From Nonomuraea sp. PA05 (GTDB lineage: Bacteria; Actinomycetota; Actinomycetes; Streptosporangiales; Streptosporangiaceae): a DNA stretch of 64,000 bases. Shown here piece after piece: positions 1 to 8,295 of this stretch (position 1 is the first letter of the stretch; each line of letters opens with the position of its first letter). Location of the stretch: the NCBI RefSeq assembly GCF_008086045.1, contig NZ_VSEY01000015.1:124001-188000 (forward strand). The letters are read 5' to 3'. A model generated the notes under the pieces. It made no database searches, had not been told where the DNA came from, and saw only the letters and a list, made by a program, of their open reading frames with translations. The position numbers and the translations under genes are program-made.

Positions 1-657
1 GCCGACCAGCCCGCGCCACACCTCCTCGGGGCCGGGGAACCCGCTGGGCGCCTGCCCGATGGTGGCGACGACGTCGAGTTCGAGCCCGGCCTCGTCGGGC
101 TGGATCGTGTCCTTCTTGCCGCCGATGTCGGCGATGACGGGCTTGGCGAGCTTGGCGCCCAGTTCGGTGCGGAGCTTGTCGGCCGCCTGCGTCACGGTCA
201 GGCCGCCGATGTCCACGCCTGACACGTGGGTGCCACGCAGGACGGAGCCGGACATGAGCACGGCCGGCACCACGTACGCGAGCGCGGCCAGCACCAGCAC
301 GAGAACGACGAGGCTCGGCAGCAGCCGGCCTCGGCGGGGCGGCTCGGGCTCGAACGGCGAGGGCCGTTCCGGCATGCCGAACGCGGCGGGCTGGCCCTTC
401 TGATCCTTCTCCGCGGCCATGGGCCAGGGCTGCGCGGGCGGCGCCACCGGTGGCAGCGCGCCGTTGCCCGCCGGACCGCCCGGAGCGCTCGGGCCTTGGG
501 CCGGCCGGGGTTCCTGTCTCTCCGGCGGTCCGAAGATGTCCCGGGAGACCCCCGGGGGCAGTCCTTCGATCCGCGGTTTTCTGGAGACGGCCGACGTCGG
601 TAAGGGCACCGAGGCGAACGGGTCGGTCGGTGATTCGATCGGTCCGGCGTTACGCAC
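1..657 (-). CDS. VanW-family / peptidoglycan-binding-4-type membrane protein, partial (C-terminus outside window)
   Basis: The first 219 codons of a longer gene that continues beyond base 1. The start is GTG at 657-655, preceded by a strong GGAGGAG ribosome site. Residues 1-110 are a Pro/Gly-rich cytoplasmic tail. One membrane segment lies at about 112-135 and the rest is outside. Just after the membrane comes GVDIGGLTVTQA (about 147-158), the G-V-x-(I/V)-G-G-(L/M)-(T/S) signature of the repeat domain found before VanW domains in YoaR/VanW-like cell-envelope proteins. The family role is poorly defined (envelope or glycopeptide-related); the VanW domain itself is not in the window. The gene stands alone here, 92 bases from the response regulator stop. 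Confidence 0.75.
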   Translation of the reverse strand, partial: MRNAGPIESPTDPFASVPLPTSAVSRKPRIEGLPPGVSRDIFGPPERQEPRPAQGPSAPGGPAGNGALPPVAPPAQPWPMAAEKDQKGQPAAFGMPERPSPFEPEPPRRGRLLPSLVVLVLVLAALAYVVPAVLMSGSVLRGTHVSGVDIGGLTVTQAADKLRTELGAKLAKPVIADIGGKKDTIQPDEAGLELDVVATIGQAPSGFPGPEEVWRGLVG

Positions 658-749
658 GCCTCAATCTCCTCCCGGTCCGCAGCCAAGTCTCAGGCAACAG
701 TAAGGCACGCGCATCCGCATATGTCACGGGAAATGGCTACGGAAATGTG

Positions 750-1406
750 TCAACCTAGCCACCGGTAGCGATGTTCAGGTCGGCCGGCCGTGCCGTAACG
801 TGGCCGAAATTCGGCCTGCCCCGCCGCGCACAGATGTTCCAGATAACGGCGGGCGCTGACCCGCGACAGGCCCGTGAGCTCGGCGGCCTCGGCGGCCGAC
901 AGGTCGCGGCCCGCGTCCCGCAGGGTATCGGCGACCAGCGCGCAGGTGGCCGCCGACAACCCCTTCGGCATGGGCGCGGCGGTCTTGGGCGTGCCGAAGA
1001 GCCGGTCCACGTCGTCCTGGCGGGCCTCGGCGCCGATGGCGGTCAGGCGGTTGCGGGTGTCGGCGTACTGCTGGAGGCGTTCGGCCAGGGCGGCGGCGGT
1101 GAACGGCTTGATGAGGTAGTTGACGGCGCCGCCGCGCATGGCCTCCCTGACGGTGGGCACGTCGCGGGCGGCGCTGACCATGAGGACGTCCACGTCGTGC
1201 AGCGCCTTGAGCACCTCCAGGCCGGACATGTCGGGCAGATAGATGTCGAGCAGCACGAGGTCGGGCCGCAGCTCGGCCGCCGCCGCGAGCGCGCCGGCGC
1301 CGCTGTGCGCGACGGAGAGGACGCTGAAGCCCGGCACCCGGCTCACGTAGCCGCTGTGGATGCGGGCGACCATGAAGTCGTCGTCGACGACCAGTACGCC
1401 GATCAT
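750..1406 (-). CDS. Response regulator of citrate/C4-dicarboxylate type (CitB/DpiA/DcuR-like)
   Basis: A 218-residue two-domain regulator. The receiver domain (about 1-120) has the acidic pocket VVDDD at 6-10, the phospho-acceptor Asp54 in LLDIYLP and the conserved Lys100 in YLIKPF. The C-terminal part (about 150-200) is a helix-turn-helix of the DcuR/CitB sort (AAELTGLSRVSARRYLEHL). The ATG at 1406 overlaps the kinase stop by 4 nt (ATGA), so the pair is translationally coupled. The neighbouring tctCBA operon suggests that it activates tricarboxylate uptake, as TctD or CitB do in other bacteria; that link is inferred from position. Confidence 0.9.
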   Translation of the reverse strand: MIGVLVVDDDFMVARIHSGYVSRVPGFSVLSVAHSGAGALAAAAELRPDLVLLDIYLPDMSGLEVLKALHDVDVLMVSAARDVPTVREAMRGGAVNYLIKPFTAAALAERLQQYADTRNRLTAIGAEARQDDVDRLFGTPKTAAPMPKGLSAATCALVADTLRDAGRDLSAAEAAELTGLSRVSARRYLEHLCAAGQAEFRPRYGTAGRPEHRYRWLG

Positions 1407-2977
1407 GAGCCTGCCTTCGCCGGGAGCAGCGCGGTGAAGACCGCCCCGCCCGCGTTCCGTACACGTACCCAGCCGCCTCTGCGCAGGCACACCTGCCGGG
1501 TCAGCGCCAGCCCCAGCCCGCGCGGCCCCGACTGGGCGGCCTTCGTCGTGAAGCCTTCCCTGAAGACCTCCTCCACCAGGCCGGGCGCGATGCCGGGGCC
1601 CGAGTCGCCGACCCGCACGCGCAGCCCGCCCGCGTCGGCCCGCACCGAGACCTCGATCGTGCCCTGCGCGCCGTCGAGCGCGTCGATGGCGTTGGCGACC
1701 AGGTTGCCGACCACGAGGACCGCGTCGCGCGGGTCGCCGATCAGCCCGTCGGGCACGGAGGAGTCGTCGGCGAGCACCAGCTCGGCCCCGCGCTCGGCCG
1801 CCTCCGCCGACTTGGCCAGCAGCAGGGCGGCGAGCGTGGGGTCCTGGATGCGCTCGCGCAGGCCGGTGGCGTAGGCGCCGTGGGTGATGCGGGTGATGAA
1901 GCCGACGGCCGCCTCGTGCTCGCCCAGCTCCAGCAGCCCGACCACGGTGTGCATGCGGTTGGCGAACTCGTGCGCCTGCGCCCGCAGCGCCTCGGTCGCG
2001 CTGGAGGCGTCGTCCAGCTCGCGGGCCAGGCGGATCAGCTCGGTGCGGTCCCGCAGGGTGACCACCCAGCCGCGGTGTCGCCCGCGCACCCAGACGGGGG
2101 TGCGGTTGAGCACCAGCACGCGGTCGCCGTGCAGCACGATGCGGTCCTCGCCGGGGTCGGCGCCGCCGAGCACGTCGCGCATGCGCTCGGAGACCGGCAT
2201 CTGCGTCAGGTCCTCGCCGACGTCCCCGAGCAGCTCGCGGGCGGCGTCGTTGACCAGCGTCACCCTGCCCGCCAGGTCGAGCGCGAGCACGCCCTCCTTG
2301 ACGCCGTGCAGCACGCCCTCGCGCTGCTCCAGCAGCGCCGCGATCTCGCGCGGCTCCAGCCCGAACGTCTGCCTGCGCACCCGCGCGGTGATCAGCACGG
2401 CCAGCGCCAGCCCGGCCAGCAGCACCGCCAGCGCCGTCCAGATCAGCGGCGGCAGCGCCTGGAAGACCTGGCTGATGACCGTGGTCTCCAGCACGCCGAC
2501 CGAGACGAGGCCGATGACCGTGCCGTACTCGTCACGGATCGGCGCCTTGCCCCTGACCGTGGTGCCGATCGTGCCGGTCTCGGTGCCGACCCAGCTCCGG
2601 CCCGTGCGCAGCACCGTGCTGCCGTCGGTGGACAGCCGCTTGCCGATCAGGGTGGCGTTGGGATGGGCGTAGCGCTCCTGCTCGACGTTGGCGATCACGA
2701 CGTAGTCGGCGCCGGTCTCGTGCTGGACGCTCATGGCCAGCGGCTGCAGCACGGCCTCCGGGCGTTCCAGCGCGAACGCCCTCCTGACCTCGGGCAGCCC
2801 GGCCACCGCCTGCGCGATCGCCAGCGCCCGCTGCTGATGCAGCTCGTCGAGCTGGGCACGCGTGTGCTCGGCCCACACGCCACCGGTGCCGCCGACGGCC
2901 AGCAGCACGATCACCATCTGGAGGACGAAGAGCTGAGTCCCCAGGGAGGCGTCACGAACCCGTCTCACCCGGCCCAT
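1403..2977 (-). CDS. Sensor histidine kinase, CitA/DcuS-like
   Basis: A 524-residue membrane kinase. There is a membrane segment at about 15-33, an extracytoplasmic PDC/Cache sensor at about 35-170, a second membrane segment at about 172-197, a PAS domain at about 215-305 and a kinase core. The phospho-acceptor is His336 in AHEFANRMH, typical of the CitA/DcuS group. The ATPase domain shows NLVANAIDAL (N box), GDSGPGIAPG (G1) and GLGLALTRQ (G2). The sensor fold and the divergent tctC gene suggest that it senses citrate or another tricarboxylate. It is expressed together with the response regulator downstream and should phosphorylate its Asp54. Confidence 0.92.
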   Translation of the reverse strand: MGRVRRVRDASLGTQLFVLQMVIVLLAVGGTGGVWAEHTRAQLDELHQQRALAIAQAVAGLPEVRRAFALERPEAVLQPLAMSVQHETGADYVVIANVEQERYAHPNATLIGKRLSTDGSTVLRTGRSWVGTETGTIGTTVRGKAPIRDEYGTVIGLVSVGVLETTVISQVFQALPPLIWTALAVLLAGLALAVLITARVRRQTFGLEPREIAALLEQREGVLHGVKEGVLALDLAGRVTLVNDAARELLGDVGEDLTQMPVSERMRDVLGGADPGEDRIVLHGDRVLVLNRTPVWVRGRHRGWVVTLRDRTELIRLARELDDASSATEALRAQAHEFANRMHTVVGLLELGEHEAAVGFITRITHGAYATGLRERIQDPTLAALLLAKSAEAAERGAELVLADDSSVPDGLIGDPRDAVLVVGNLVANAIDALDGAQGTIEVSVRADAGGLRVRVGDSGPGIAPGLVEEVFREGFTTKAAQSGPRGLGLALTRQVCLRRGGWVRVRNAGGAVFTALLPAKAGS

Positions 2978-3113
2978 GGAAACAAACCCAGGTCACGTCC
3001 GGGTCGCGACCAATACGACCACTATGACGCCAAGCGCGCAAAGGCTGTACGCGTCGCGGCCGGGACTTCACCATGCCAGTTCCATAACGGTGAAAATCCC
3101 CCCTGGAGTGATC
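2978..3113. promoter_or_regulatory. Divergent promoter region between the sensor kinase and tctC
   Basis: A 136-bp spacer between two divergent starts. It carries an inverted repeat TTCACC (3067-3072) / GGTGAA (3089-3094) just upstream of the tctC ribosome site (GGAG, 3105-3108). Its position makes it a candidate binding site for the adjacent response regulator or a repression site for tctC. No other element was recognised. Confidence 0.4.
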
Positions 3114-4085
3114 ATGCGCTTGCGCGTACTCGCCGCTCTCGCGGCACTCTCTCTCGGCGCGCTGACGGCGTGCGGCCAGTCGGGCGGCGGCGCCTCCGCC
3201 GCCGGCCCCCTGCGCATCATGGCCCCCGCCGCGCCCGGCGGCGGCTGGGACCAGACGTCCCGAACGGCGGAGCAGGCGTTCAAGGCGGCCGACCCGCAGC
3301 GCAAGGTCGAGGTCTACAACGTGCCCGGCGCGGGCGGCACGATCGGCCTGGCGCAGCTCGCCGGCGAGAAGGGCAACGGCAACCTGCTGATGACCATGGG
3401 CCTGGTCATGGTCGGCGCCATCGAGCAGAACAAGTCCAAGGTCACGCTCGCCGAGACCACCCCCATCGCCAAGCTGACCGAGGAGTACGAGCTGGTCGTG
3501 GTGCCGGCCGCGTCGCCGTACAAGTCGCTGGCCGACCTGGTGGCGGCCTGGAAGGCCGACCCGGCGAAGGTGTCGATCTCGGGCGGCTCGGCGGGCGGCA
3601 CCGACCACATCGTGGCCGGGCTGATGGCCAAGGCCGCCGGCGTGGACCCCAAGCAGGTCAACTACATCGCCCACTCGGGCGGCGGCGAGGCGCTGAACGA
3701 GCTGCTCGGCAACAAGGTCAGCGCGGGCATCTCGGGCGTGGCCGAGTTCGCCGAGCACGTCAAGTCCGGCAAGCTGCGCGCCCTCGGCGTGACCTCCGCC
3801 GAGCGGGTGTCCGGCCTGGACGCCCCCACCCTCAAGGAGGGCGGGCTGGACGTCGTGCTGGCCAACTGGCGCGGCTTCGTCGCCCCCGGCGGGCTGTCCG
3901 AGGCCGACAAGAAGACCCTGACGGACGCGGTCACCAAGATGCACGGCTCGCAGCCGTGGAAGGACGCGGTCGCCAAGAACGGCTGGATCGACTCCTTCCA
4001 GACCGGGCAGCAGTTCGCCGACTTCCTCGGCGCCGAGCAGACCAGGGTCAAGGGCATCATCGCCGAGATGGGGCTCGTCTCCTGA
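3114..4085 (+). CDS. tctC: Tripartite tricarboxylate transporter, solute-binding lipoprotein TctC (Bug family)
   Basis: A 323-residue secreted binding protein. The signal peptide ends in a lipobox LTAC with Cys20, so it is a lipoprotein anchored to the outer face of the membrane. The rest is a Bug-type fold: an early PGGGWDQ-like loop that contacts the ligand carboxylate, and a central GGSAGGTDH loop. It hands tricarboxylates or related acids to TctAB. The ATG at 3114 has a GGAG site upstream; a start farther upstream would put extra sequence ahead of the signal peptide. The stop overlaps the tctB start (TGATG). Confidence 0.92.
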   Translation: MRLRVLAALAALSLGALTACGQSGGGASAAGPLRIMAPAAPGGGWDQTSRTAEQAFKAADPQRKVEVYNVPGAGGTIGLAQLAGEKGNGNLLMTMGLVMVGAIEQNKSKVTLAETTPIAKLTEEYELVVVPAASPYKSLADLVAAWKADPAKVSISGGSAGGTDHIVAGLMAKAAGVDPKQVNYIAHSGGGEALNELLGNKVSAGISGVAEFAEHVKSGKLRALGVTSAERVSGLDAPTLKEGGLDVVLANWRGFVAPGGLSEADKKTLTDAVTKMHGSQPWKDAVAKNGWIDSFQTGQQFADFLGAEQTRVKGIIAEMGLVS

Positions 4086-4567
4086 TGATCAGGTTCCGGT
4101 GGCGGCCCGAGCTCGGGCTGGCGGTCGTGGTGCTGGTGCTGGGCGTGCTCGTGGTGATCGGCACGCTGGACGTGTCGGCGGCGGCCTCCCAGCTCGGCGT
4201 CGGGCCGCGCTTCTTCCCCATGCTGGTGGGCGGCGCCATGGTGGTCATCGGCCTGTTCTACGTGGCCGACGTGCTGCGCGGCGGGCACGGCGACCCCGAG
4301 GAGAGCGAGGACGTGGACGCCGCCGCGCCCACCGACTGGCGCAGCGTCGGCCTGGTCAGCGGCGTCTTCCTGGCCTTCGCCGCGCTCCTCGACCTGCTCG
4401 GCTGGATCCTCGGCGCGAGCCTGCTGTTCTTCGGCCTGTCGGTGGTGCTCGGGGCCGAGCACAGGCTGCGGGCCGCCGTGGTGGCCGTGGTCATGGGCGT
4501 GGCGACGTACCTGCTGTTCGTGCACGGCCTGGGCGTGAACCTGCCGGGCGGGGTGCTCGCGCCGTGA
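4085..4567 (+). CDS. tctB: Tripartite tricarboxylate transporter, small membrane subunit TctB
   Basis: A 160-residue integral membrane protein with about four hydrophobic segments (roughly 10-28, 40-60, 85-115 and 120-145) separated by a charged loop rich in Asp/Glu at about 65-80. Its size and topology match TctB, the poorly conserved small subunit. It starts inside the tctC stop codon and ends inside the tctA start (GTGA), so the three genes are translated as one coupled unit. Assignment rests on topology and on the neighbours more than on motifs. Confidence 0.88.
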   Translation: MIRFRWRPELGLAVVVLVLGVLVVIGTLDVSAAASQLGVGPRFFPMLVGGAMVVIGLFYVADVLRGGHGDPEESEDVDAAAPTDWRSVGLVSGVFLAFAALLDLLGWILGASLLFFGLSVVLGAEHRLRAAVVAVVMGVATYLLFVHGLGVNLPGGVLAP

Positions 4568-6081
4568 CCTCGCTCCAGCTCCTGCTCGACGGCTTCGCCG
4601 CCGCGCTCACCCCCGTCAACCTCCTGTACGCGCTCGTCGGCGTCACCCTCGGCACCCTGGTCGGCGTGCTGCCCGGCATCGGCCCCGCGATGACGGTGGC
4701 GCTGCTGCTGCCGATCACCTTCACGGTGCCGCCGGCCAGCGCGTTCATCATGTTCGCCGGGATCTACTACGGCGGCATGTACGGCGGCTCCACCACCTCC
4801 ATCCTGCTCAACACGCCCGGCGAGTCCGCCTCGATGATCACGGCGCTGGAGGGCAACAAGATGGCCAGGCGGGGCCGCGCCGCCCAGGCGCTGGCCACGG
4901 CCGCGATCGGCTCGTTCGTGGCCGGCACCATCGCCACGGCGCTGCTGGTCGTGGCGGCGCCCGCGGTGGTGAGCTTCGCGATCGCGTTCGGCCCCGAGGA
5001 CTACTTCGCGCTGGCCGTCCTGGCCTTCACGGCCGTGTCGTCGGTGTTGTCCCGCTCGGTCGTGCGCGGCCTGGCCTCGCTCGGCCTCGGCCTGGTGATC
5101 GGCCTGATCGGCATCGACCAGCAGACCGGCCAGGCCCGGCTGACGATGGGCATCCCGCAGCTCCTCGACGGCATCGACGTGGTGATCGTCGCGGTCGGCC
5201 TCTTCGCCCTCGGCGAGGCCCTGTACGTGGCCTCCCGCCTGCGCCACGCGCCTCCCGAGGTGGTGCCGGTGGGCCGGGCGTGGATGGGCCGCGCCGACTG
5301 GCGCCGCTCCTGGCGGCCCTGGCTGCGCGGCACCGCCCTGGGCTTCCCGTTCGGCGCGCTGCCCGGCGGCGGGGCCGAGATCCCCACGTTCCTGTCGTAC
5401 GCGGCCGAGAAGCGCCTGGCCCGCGGCGTGGCGCGCGAGGAGTACGGCAGGGGCGCCATCGAGGGCGTCGCGGGCCCCGAGGCGGCCAACAACGCCTCCG
5501 CGGCCGGCACCCTGGTGCCGCTGCTCACGCTGGGCCTGCCCACCTCGGCCACGGCCGCGATCCTGCTGGCCGCCTTCCAGCAGTACGGCCTGCAGCCGGG
5601 GCCGCAGCTCTTCGACCACAACCCGGCCCTGGTGTGGGGCATGATCGCGTCGCTGTTCATCGGCAACGCGATGCTGCTGGTGCTGAACCTGCCGATGGCC
5701 CCGCTCTGGGCGCGCGTCCTGCGCATCCCCCGGCCCTACCTGTACGCGGGGATCGTGCTCTTCGCCGCCCTCGGCGTCTACGCGCTGAACGGCACCGTGG
5801 TGGACCTGTTCGTGCTGTACGTGCTCGGCCTGCTCGGCTACGCCATGCGGCGCTTCGGGCTGCCCGTCGCGCCCGCGGTGATCGGGATGATCCTCGGCCC
5901 GATGGCGGAGATCCAGCTCCGCCGGGCGCTGGCCATCGGAGCGGGCGACGTGAGCGTGCTGGTGCGCAGCCCGATCGCGGCCGTGCTGCTCGCGCTGTCG
6001 GCGCTGGCGCTGCTGACACCGCTGTTCAGGAAGCTCCTGGCCCGGCGCGGCTTCGCTCCCGCGCCCAGGAACGAGGAGTAG
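4564..6081 (+). CDS. tctA: Tripartite tricarboxylate transporter, large permease subunit TctA
   Basis: A 505-residue polytopic permease, the normal length for TctA. Family landmarks are visible: GVLPGIGPAMT from residue 34, the glycine-rich YYGGMYGGSTTSILLNTPG near 68-86, and GPEAANNASAAGTL followed by LGLPTSATAA in the second half, the duplicated motif of the family. It forms the Na+- or H+-driven channel, with TctB as partner and TctC as ligand donor. The start is GTG at 4564, overlapping the tctB stop. Transcription probably ends at the hairpin at 6122-6155. Confidence 0.95.
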   Translation: MTSLQLLLDGFAAALTPVNLLYALVGVTLGTLVGVLPGIGPAMTVALLLPITFTVPPASAFIMFAGIYYGGMYGGSTTSILLNTPGESASMITALEGNKMARRGRAAQALATAAIGSFVAGTIATALLVVAAPAVVSFAIAFGPEDYFALAVLAFTAVSSVLSRSVVRGLASLGLGLVIGLIGIDQQTGQARLTMGIPQLLDGIDVVIVAVGLFALGEALYVASRLRHAPPEVVPVGRAWMGRADWRRSWRPWLRGTALGFPFGALPGGGAEIPTFLSYAAEKRLARGVAREEYGRGAIEGVAGPEAANNASAAGTLVPLLTLGLPTSATAAILLAAFQQYGLQPGPQLFDHNPALVWGMIASLFIGNAMLLVLNLPMAPLWARVLRIPRPYLYAGIVLFAALGVYALNGTVVDLFVLYVLGLLGYAMRRFGLPVAPAVIGMILGPMAEIQLRRALAIGAGDVSVLVRSPIAAVLLALSALALLTPLFRKLLARRGFAPAPRNEE

Positions 6082-6121
6082 CCGGGGCCCGGGCCGGGAA
6101 TCCTCATCGTGGTTCTTGGAG

Positions 6122-6155
6122 TGGCCCCGCCGATCTGTCCGGATCGACGGGGCCA
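6122..6155. terminator. Bidirectional stem-loop between convergent tctA and gatB
   Basis: A 14-bp stem with one mismatch: the left arm TGGCCCCGCCGATC at 6122-6135 pairs with GATCGACGGGGCCA at 6142-6155 across a 6-nt loop. It sits between two convergent stops and has no clear U-tract on either side, as is usual for actinobacterial terminators. Confidence 0.7.
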
Positions 6156-6165
6156 ACCGGTCTCA

Positions 6166-7671
6166 CTACTCGGAGACGCCCAGCTTCTCCAGGATCAGCT
6201 CGCGGGCCCTGGCCGCGTCGGCCTTGCCCCTGCTGGCCCGCATGACGCCGCCGACGAGCGCGCCCGCCGCGGCGATCTTGCCGGAGCGCACCTTCTCGGC
6301 CGCGTCGGCGTTGTCGGCCAGCACCTGGTCGATGATCGCCGACAGCTCGCCCTCGTCGTTGACGATCTTCAGGCCGCGCCGCTCGACCACCTCGTCCGGC
6401 GTGCCCTCACCGGCCAGCACGCCTTCCAGCACCTCGCGCGCCAGCTTGTCGTTGAGCGCGCCCGAGGCCACCAGCTCGGTCACCCGGGCGATCTGCTCAG
6501 GCGTGATCGGCAGGTCGGCCAGCGGCGTGCCGCTCTCGTTGGACTTGCGCGCCAGCTCGCCCATCCACCACTTGCGCGCGTCGGCCGCCGGCGCACCGGC
6601 CGCGACCGTGGCCTCGACCAGCTCGATCGCGTCGGCGTTGTGCATGGCCTGCATGTCGAGGTCGGACAGGCCCCACTCGGCCTGCAACCGCTTGCGCTTG
6701 ACCGACGGCAGCTCCGGCAGGGCCGCCTTCAGCTCGGCCACCCACGCCGTGTCGGGCGCGATCGGCACCAGGTCGGGCTCGGGGAAGTAGCGGTAGTCCT
6801 GCGCCTCCTCCTTGGACCGGCCCGACGTGGTGGTGCCGGTGTCCTCGTGGAAGTGCCGGGTTTCCTGGAAGATCGTGCCGCCCTCGGCCAGGATCGCCGC
6901 CTGCCGCTCGATCTCGCTCCGCACCGCCCGCTCGACGCTGCGCAGCGAGTTGACGTTCTTCGTCTCCGTACGGGTGCCCCACTCGGACGAGCCGCGCGGC
7001 ATCAGCGAGACGTTCACGTCACACCGCAGCGAGCCCTCCTCCATGCGCACGTCGGAGACGCCCAGCGAGCGCATGATCTCGCGCAGCTCGGTGACGTACG
7101 CCCTGGCCACCTCGGGCGCGAGCCGGTCGGTGCCCGGGATGGGCTTGGTCACGATCTCGACCAGCGGGATGCCCGCGCGGTTGTAGTCGACGATCGAGTA
7201 GTCGGCCCCGTGGATGCGCCCGGTCGAGCCGCCCACGTGGGTGGACTTGCCGGTGTCCTCCTCCAGGTGCACCCGCTCGATCTCGATCCGCACCGTCTCG
7301 CCGCCGACCTCGACGTCGAGGTAGCCGTCGAAGCAGAGCGGCTCGTCGTACTGCGAGATCTGGTAGTTCTTCGGCATGTCCGGATAGAAGTAGTTCTTCC
7401 GTGCCATGCGGCACCACTCGGCGATCGAGCAGTTGAGCGCCAGGCCGATGCGGATCGTCGACTCGATGGCCTGGGCGTTGGCCACCGGCAGCGCGCCGGG
7501 GAAGGCCAGGCAGGTCGGGCAGACCTGCGTGTTGGGCGGGGCGCCGAAGGTCGTCTTGCAACCGCAGAACATCTTCGACTTGGTGCCCAGCTCGACATGC
7601 GTCTCGAGGCCGAGCACCGGCTCGAAGCGCCCGAGCGCTTCGTCGTACGGCATGATCGTGCCGGCAGTCAT
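6166..7671 (-). CDS. gatB: Aspartyl/glutamyl-tRNA amidotransferase subunit B
   Basis: A 501-residue GatB, full length. It opens with a GLETHVEL motif and a cysteine pair region (FCGCK and CPTCLAFPG) that binds zinc, then the kinase/tRNA-loading core and a C-terminal YqeY-like tail domain ending near GVMRASRGKADAA. It phosphorylates misacylated Glu-tRNA(Gln) or Asp-tRNA(Asn) and receives ammonia from GatA. In this window it is separated from gatC-gatA by two unrelated genes (7720-9347), although all five genes read in the same direction. Confidence 0.97.
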   Translation of the reverse strand: MTAGTIMPYDEALGRFEPVLGLETHVELGTKSKMFCGCKTTFGAPPNTQVCPTCLAFPGALPVANAQAIESTIRIGLALNCSIAEWCRMARKNYFYPDMPKNYQISQYDEPLCFDGYLDVEVGGETVRIEIERVHLEEDTGKSTHVGGSTGRIHGADYSIVDYNRAGIPLVEIVTKPIPGTDRLAPEVARAYVTELREIMRSLGVSDVRMEEGSLRCDVNVSLMPRGSSEWGTRTETKNVNSLRSVERAVRSEIERQAAILAEGGTIFQETRHFHEDTGTTTSGRSKEEAQDYRYFPEPDLVPIAPDTAWVAELKAALPELPSVKRKRLQAEWGLSDLDMQAMHNADAIELVEATVAAGAPAADARKWWMGELARKSNESGTPLADLPITPEQIARVTELVASGALNDKLAREVLEGVLAGEGTPDEVVERRGLKIVNDEGELSAIIDQVLADNADAAEKVRSGKIAAAGALVGGVMRASRGKADAARARELILEKLGVSE

Positions 7672-7719
7672 GGTGAGGTCCTTCGTTCAGATCGTTCGTT
7701 CACGTTATCGCGTCGATAC

Positions 7720-8295
7720 TCAGAGGAATCCATGGTTCCTCAGCGCCTTGGCGGTCGCCTCCACCCAGGTGGCATAGGCGGGAAGCTGTGCCAGTACGGG
7801 AAGACCCACACGGTCGCCGGCGAAGGCGAAGTGCTCGGAGACCTTCCGATGGGAGACCCCTGCCAGCACCGCACGCAACACAGCCTTCGGGTCGGCGACT
7901 CTCTCCACGTCACGCGGCCTGGCGGGCAAGTGGCGCAGGTCCGCGCCCGGCACGCTGGCCCACACCTCGGCATCGGCCAGCAACCACGCCTCCGTCTCCT
8001 TGACCGGGACCAACGGGACAACGGCGTCGTCCGCGTGCCTGGCCGCCTTCTCCCGCTCACGATGGTCGCTGTGCAGGAAGATCAGGTGGCAGTCACTCGC
8101 GAGGTCCTCGACGGCTCGCCGGATCCGGGCGTCGTCCTTGGTCATGCGGCATGAACCGTACTGGACGGCCTGCACGTCCACAGGACGTGGCGCGAGATCC
8201 GTCAGCGCGCGGAGCTGACGCCCGATGACAGGCCCGAGGAAGAGCTCGTCGGTGTCGCCCTCCGTGACCAACCCGGCGACGAGCGGCCGGCTCAT
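7720..8295 (-). CDS. TOPRIM-like protein, DUF4276-related; partner of the upstream ATPase
   Basis: A 191-residue protein. It begins with a hydrophobic strand leading to VTEGDTDELFL, where Glu12 is placed like the catalytic Glu of TOPRIM domains. A second strand gives IFLHSD with Asp77 in the DxD-like position, followed by the KETEAWLLAD segment (99-108) characteristic of DUF4276-type proteins. These features suggest a metal-dependent nuclease or nicking activity. The ATG overlaps the ATPase stop by 4 nt, so the pair is made together. In OLD-family systems an AAA ATPase and a TOPRIM nuclease are fused or paired for phage defence; that role here is inferred. A 48-nt gap separates it from gatB. 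Confidence 0.65.
   Translation of the reverse strand: MSRPLVAGLVTEGDTDELFLGPVIGRQLRALTDLAPRPVDVQAVQYGSCRMTKDDARIRRAVEDLASDCHLIFLHSDHREREKAARHADDAVVPLVPVKETEAWLLADAEVWASVPGADLRHLPARPRDVERVADPKAVLRAVLAGVSHRKVSEHFAFAGDRVGLPVLAQLPAYATWVEATAKALRNHGFL

Noticed and set aside
1880..4567. A very long open frame of 895 codons on the plus strand through the kinase gene and tctC
   Set aside because: Only its end (4085-4567) is a real gene, tctB. The upstream part is the antisense shadow of the histidine kinase and an off-frame reading of tctC, with the low-complexity composition typical of GC-rich shadows.
4258..6156. A 632-codon minus-strand frame antisense to tctA
   Set aside because: His/Arg/Gly-rich with no recognisable domain, lying entirely over tctA, which has all its family motifs.
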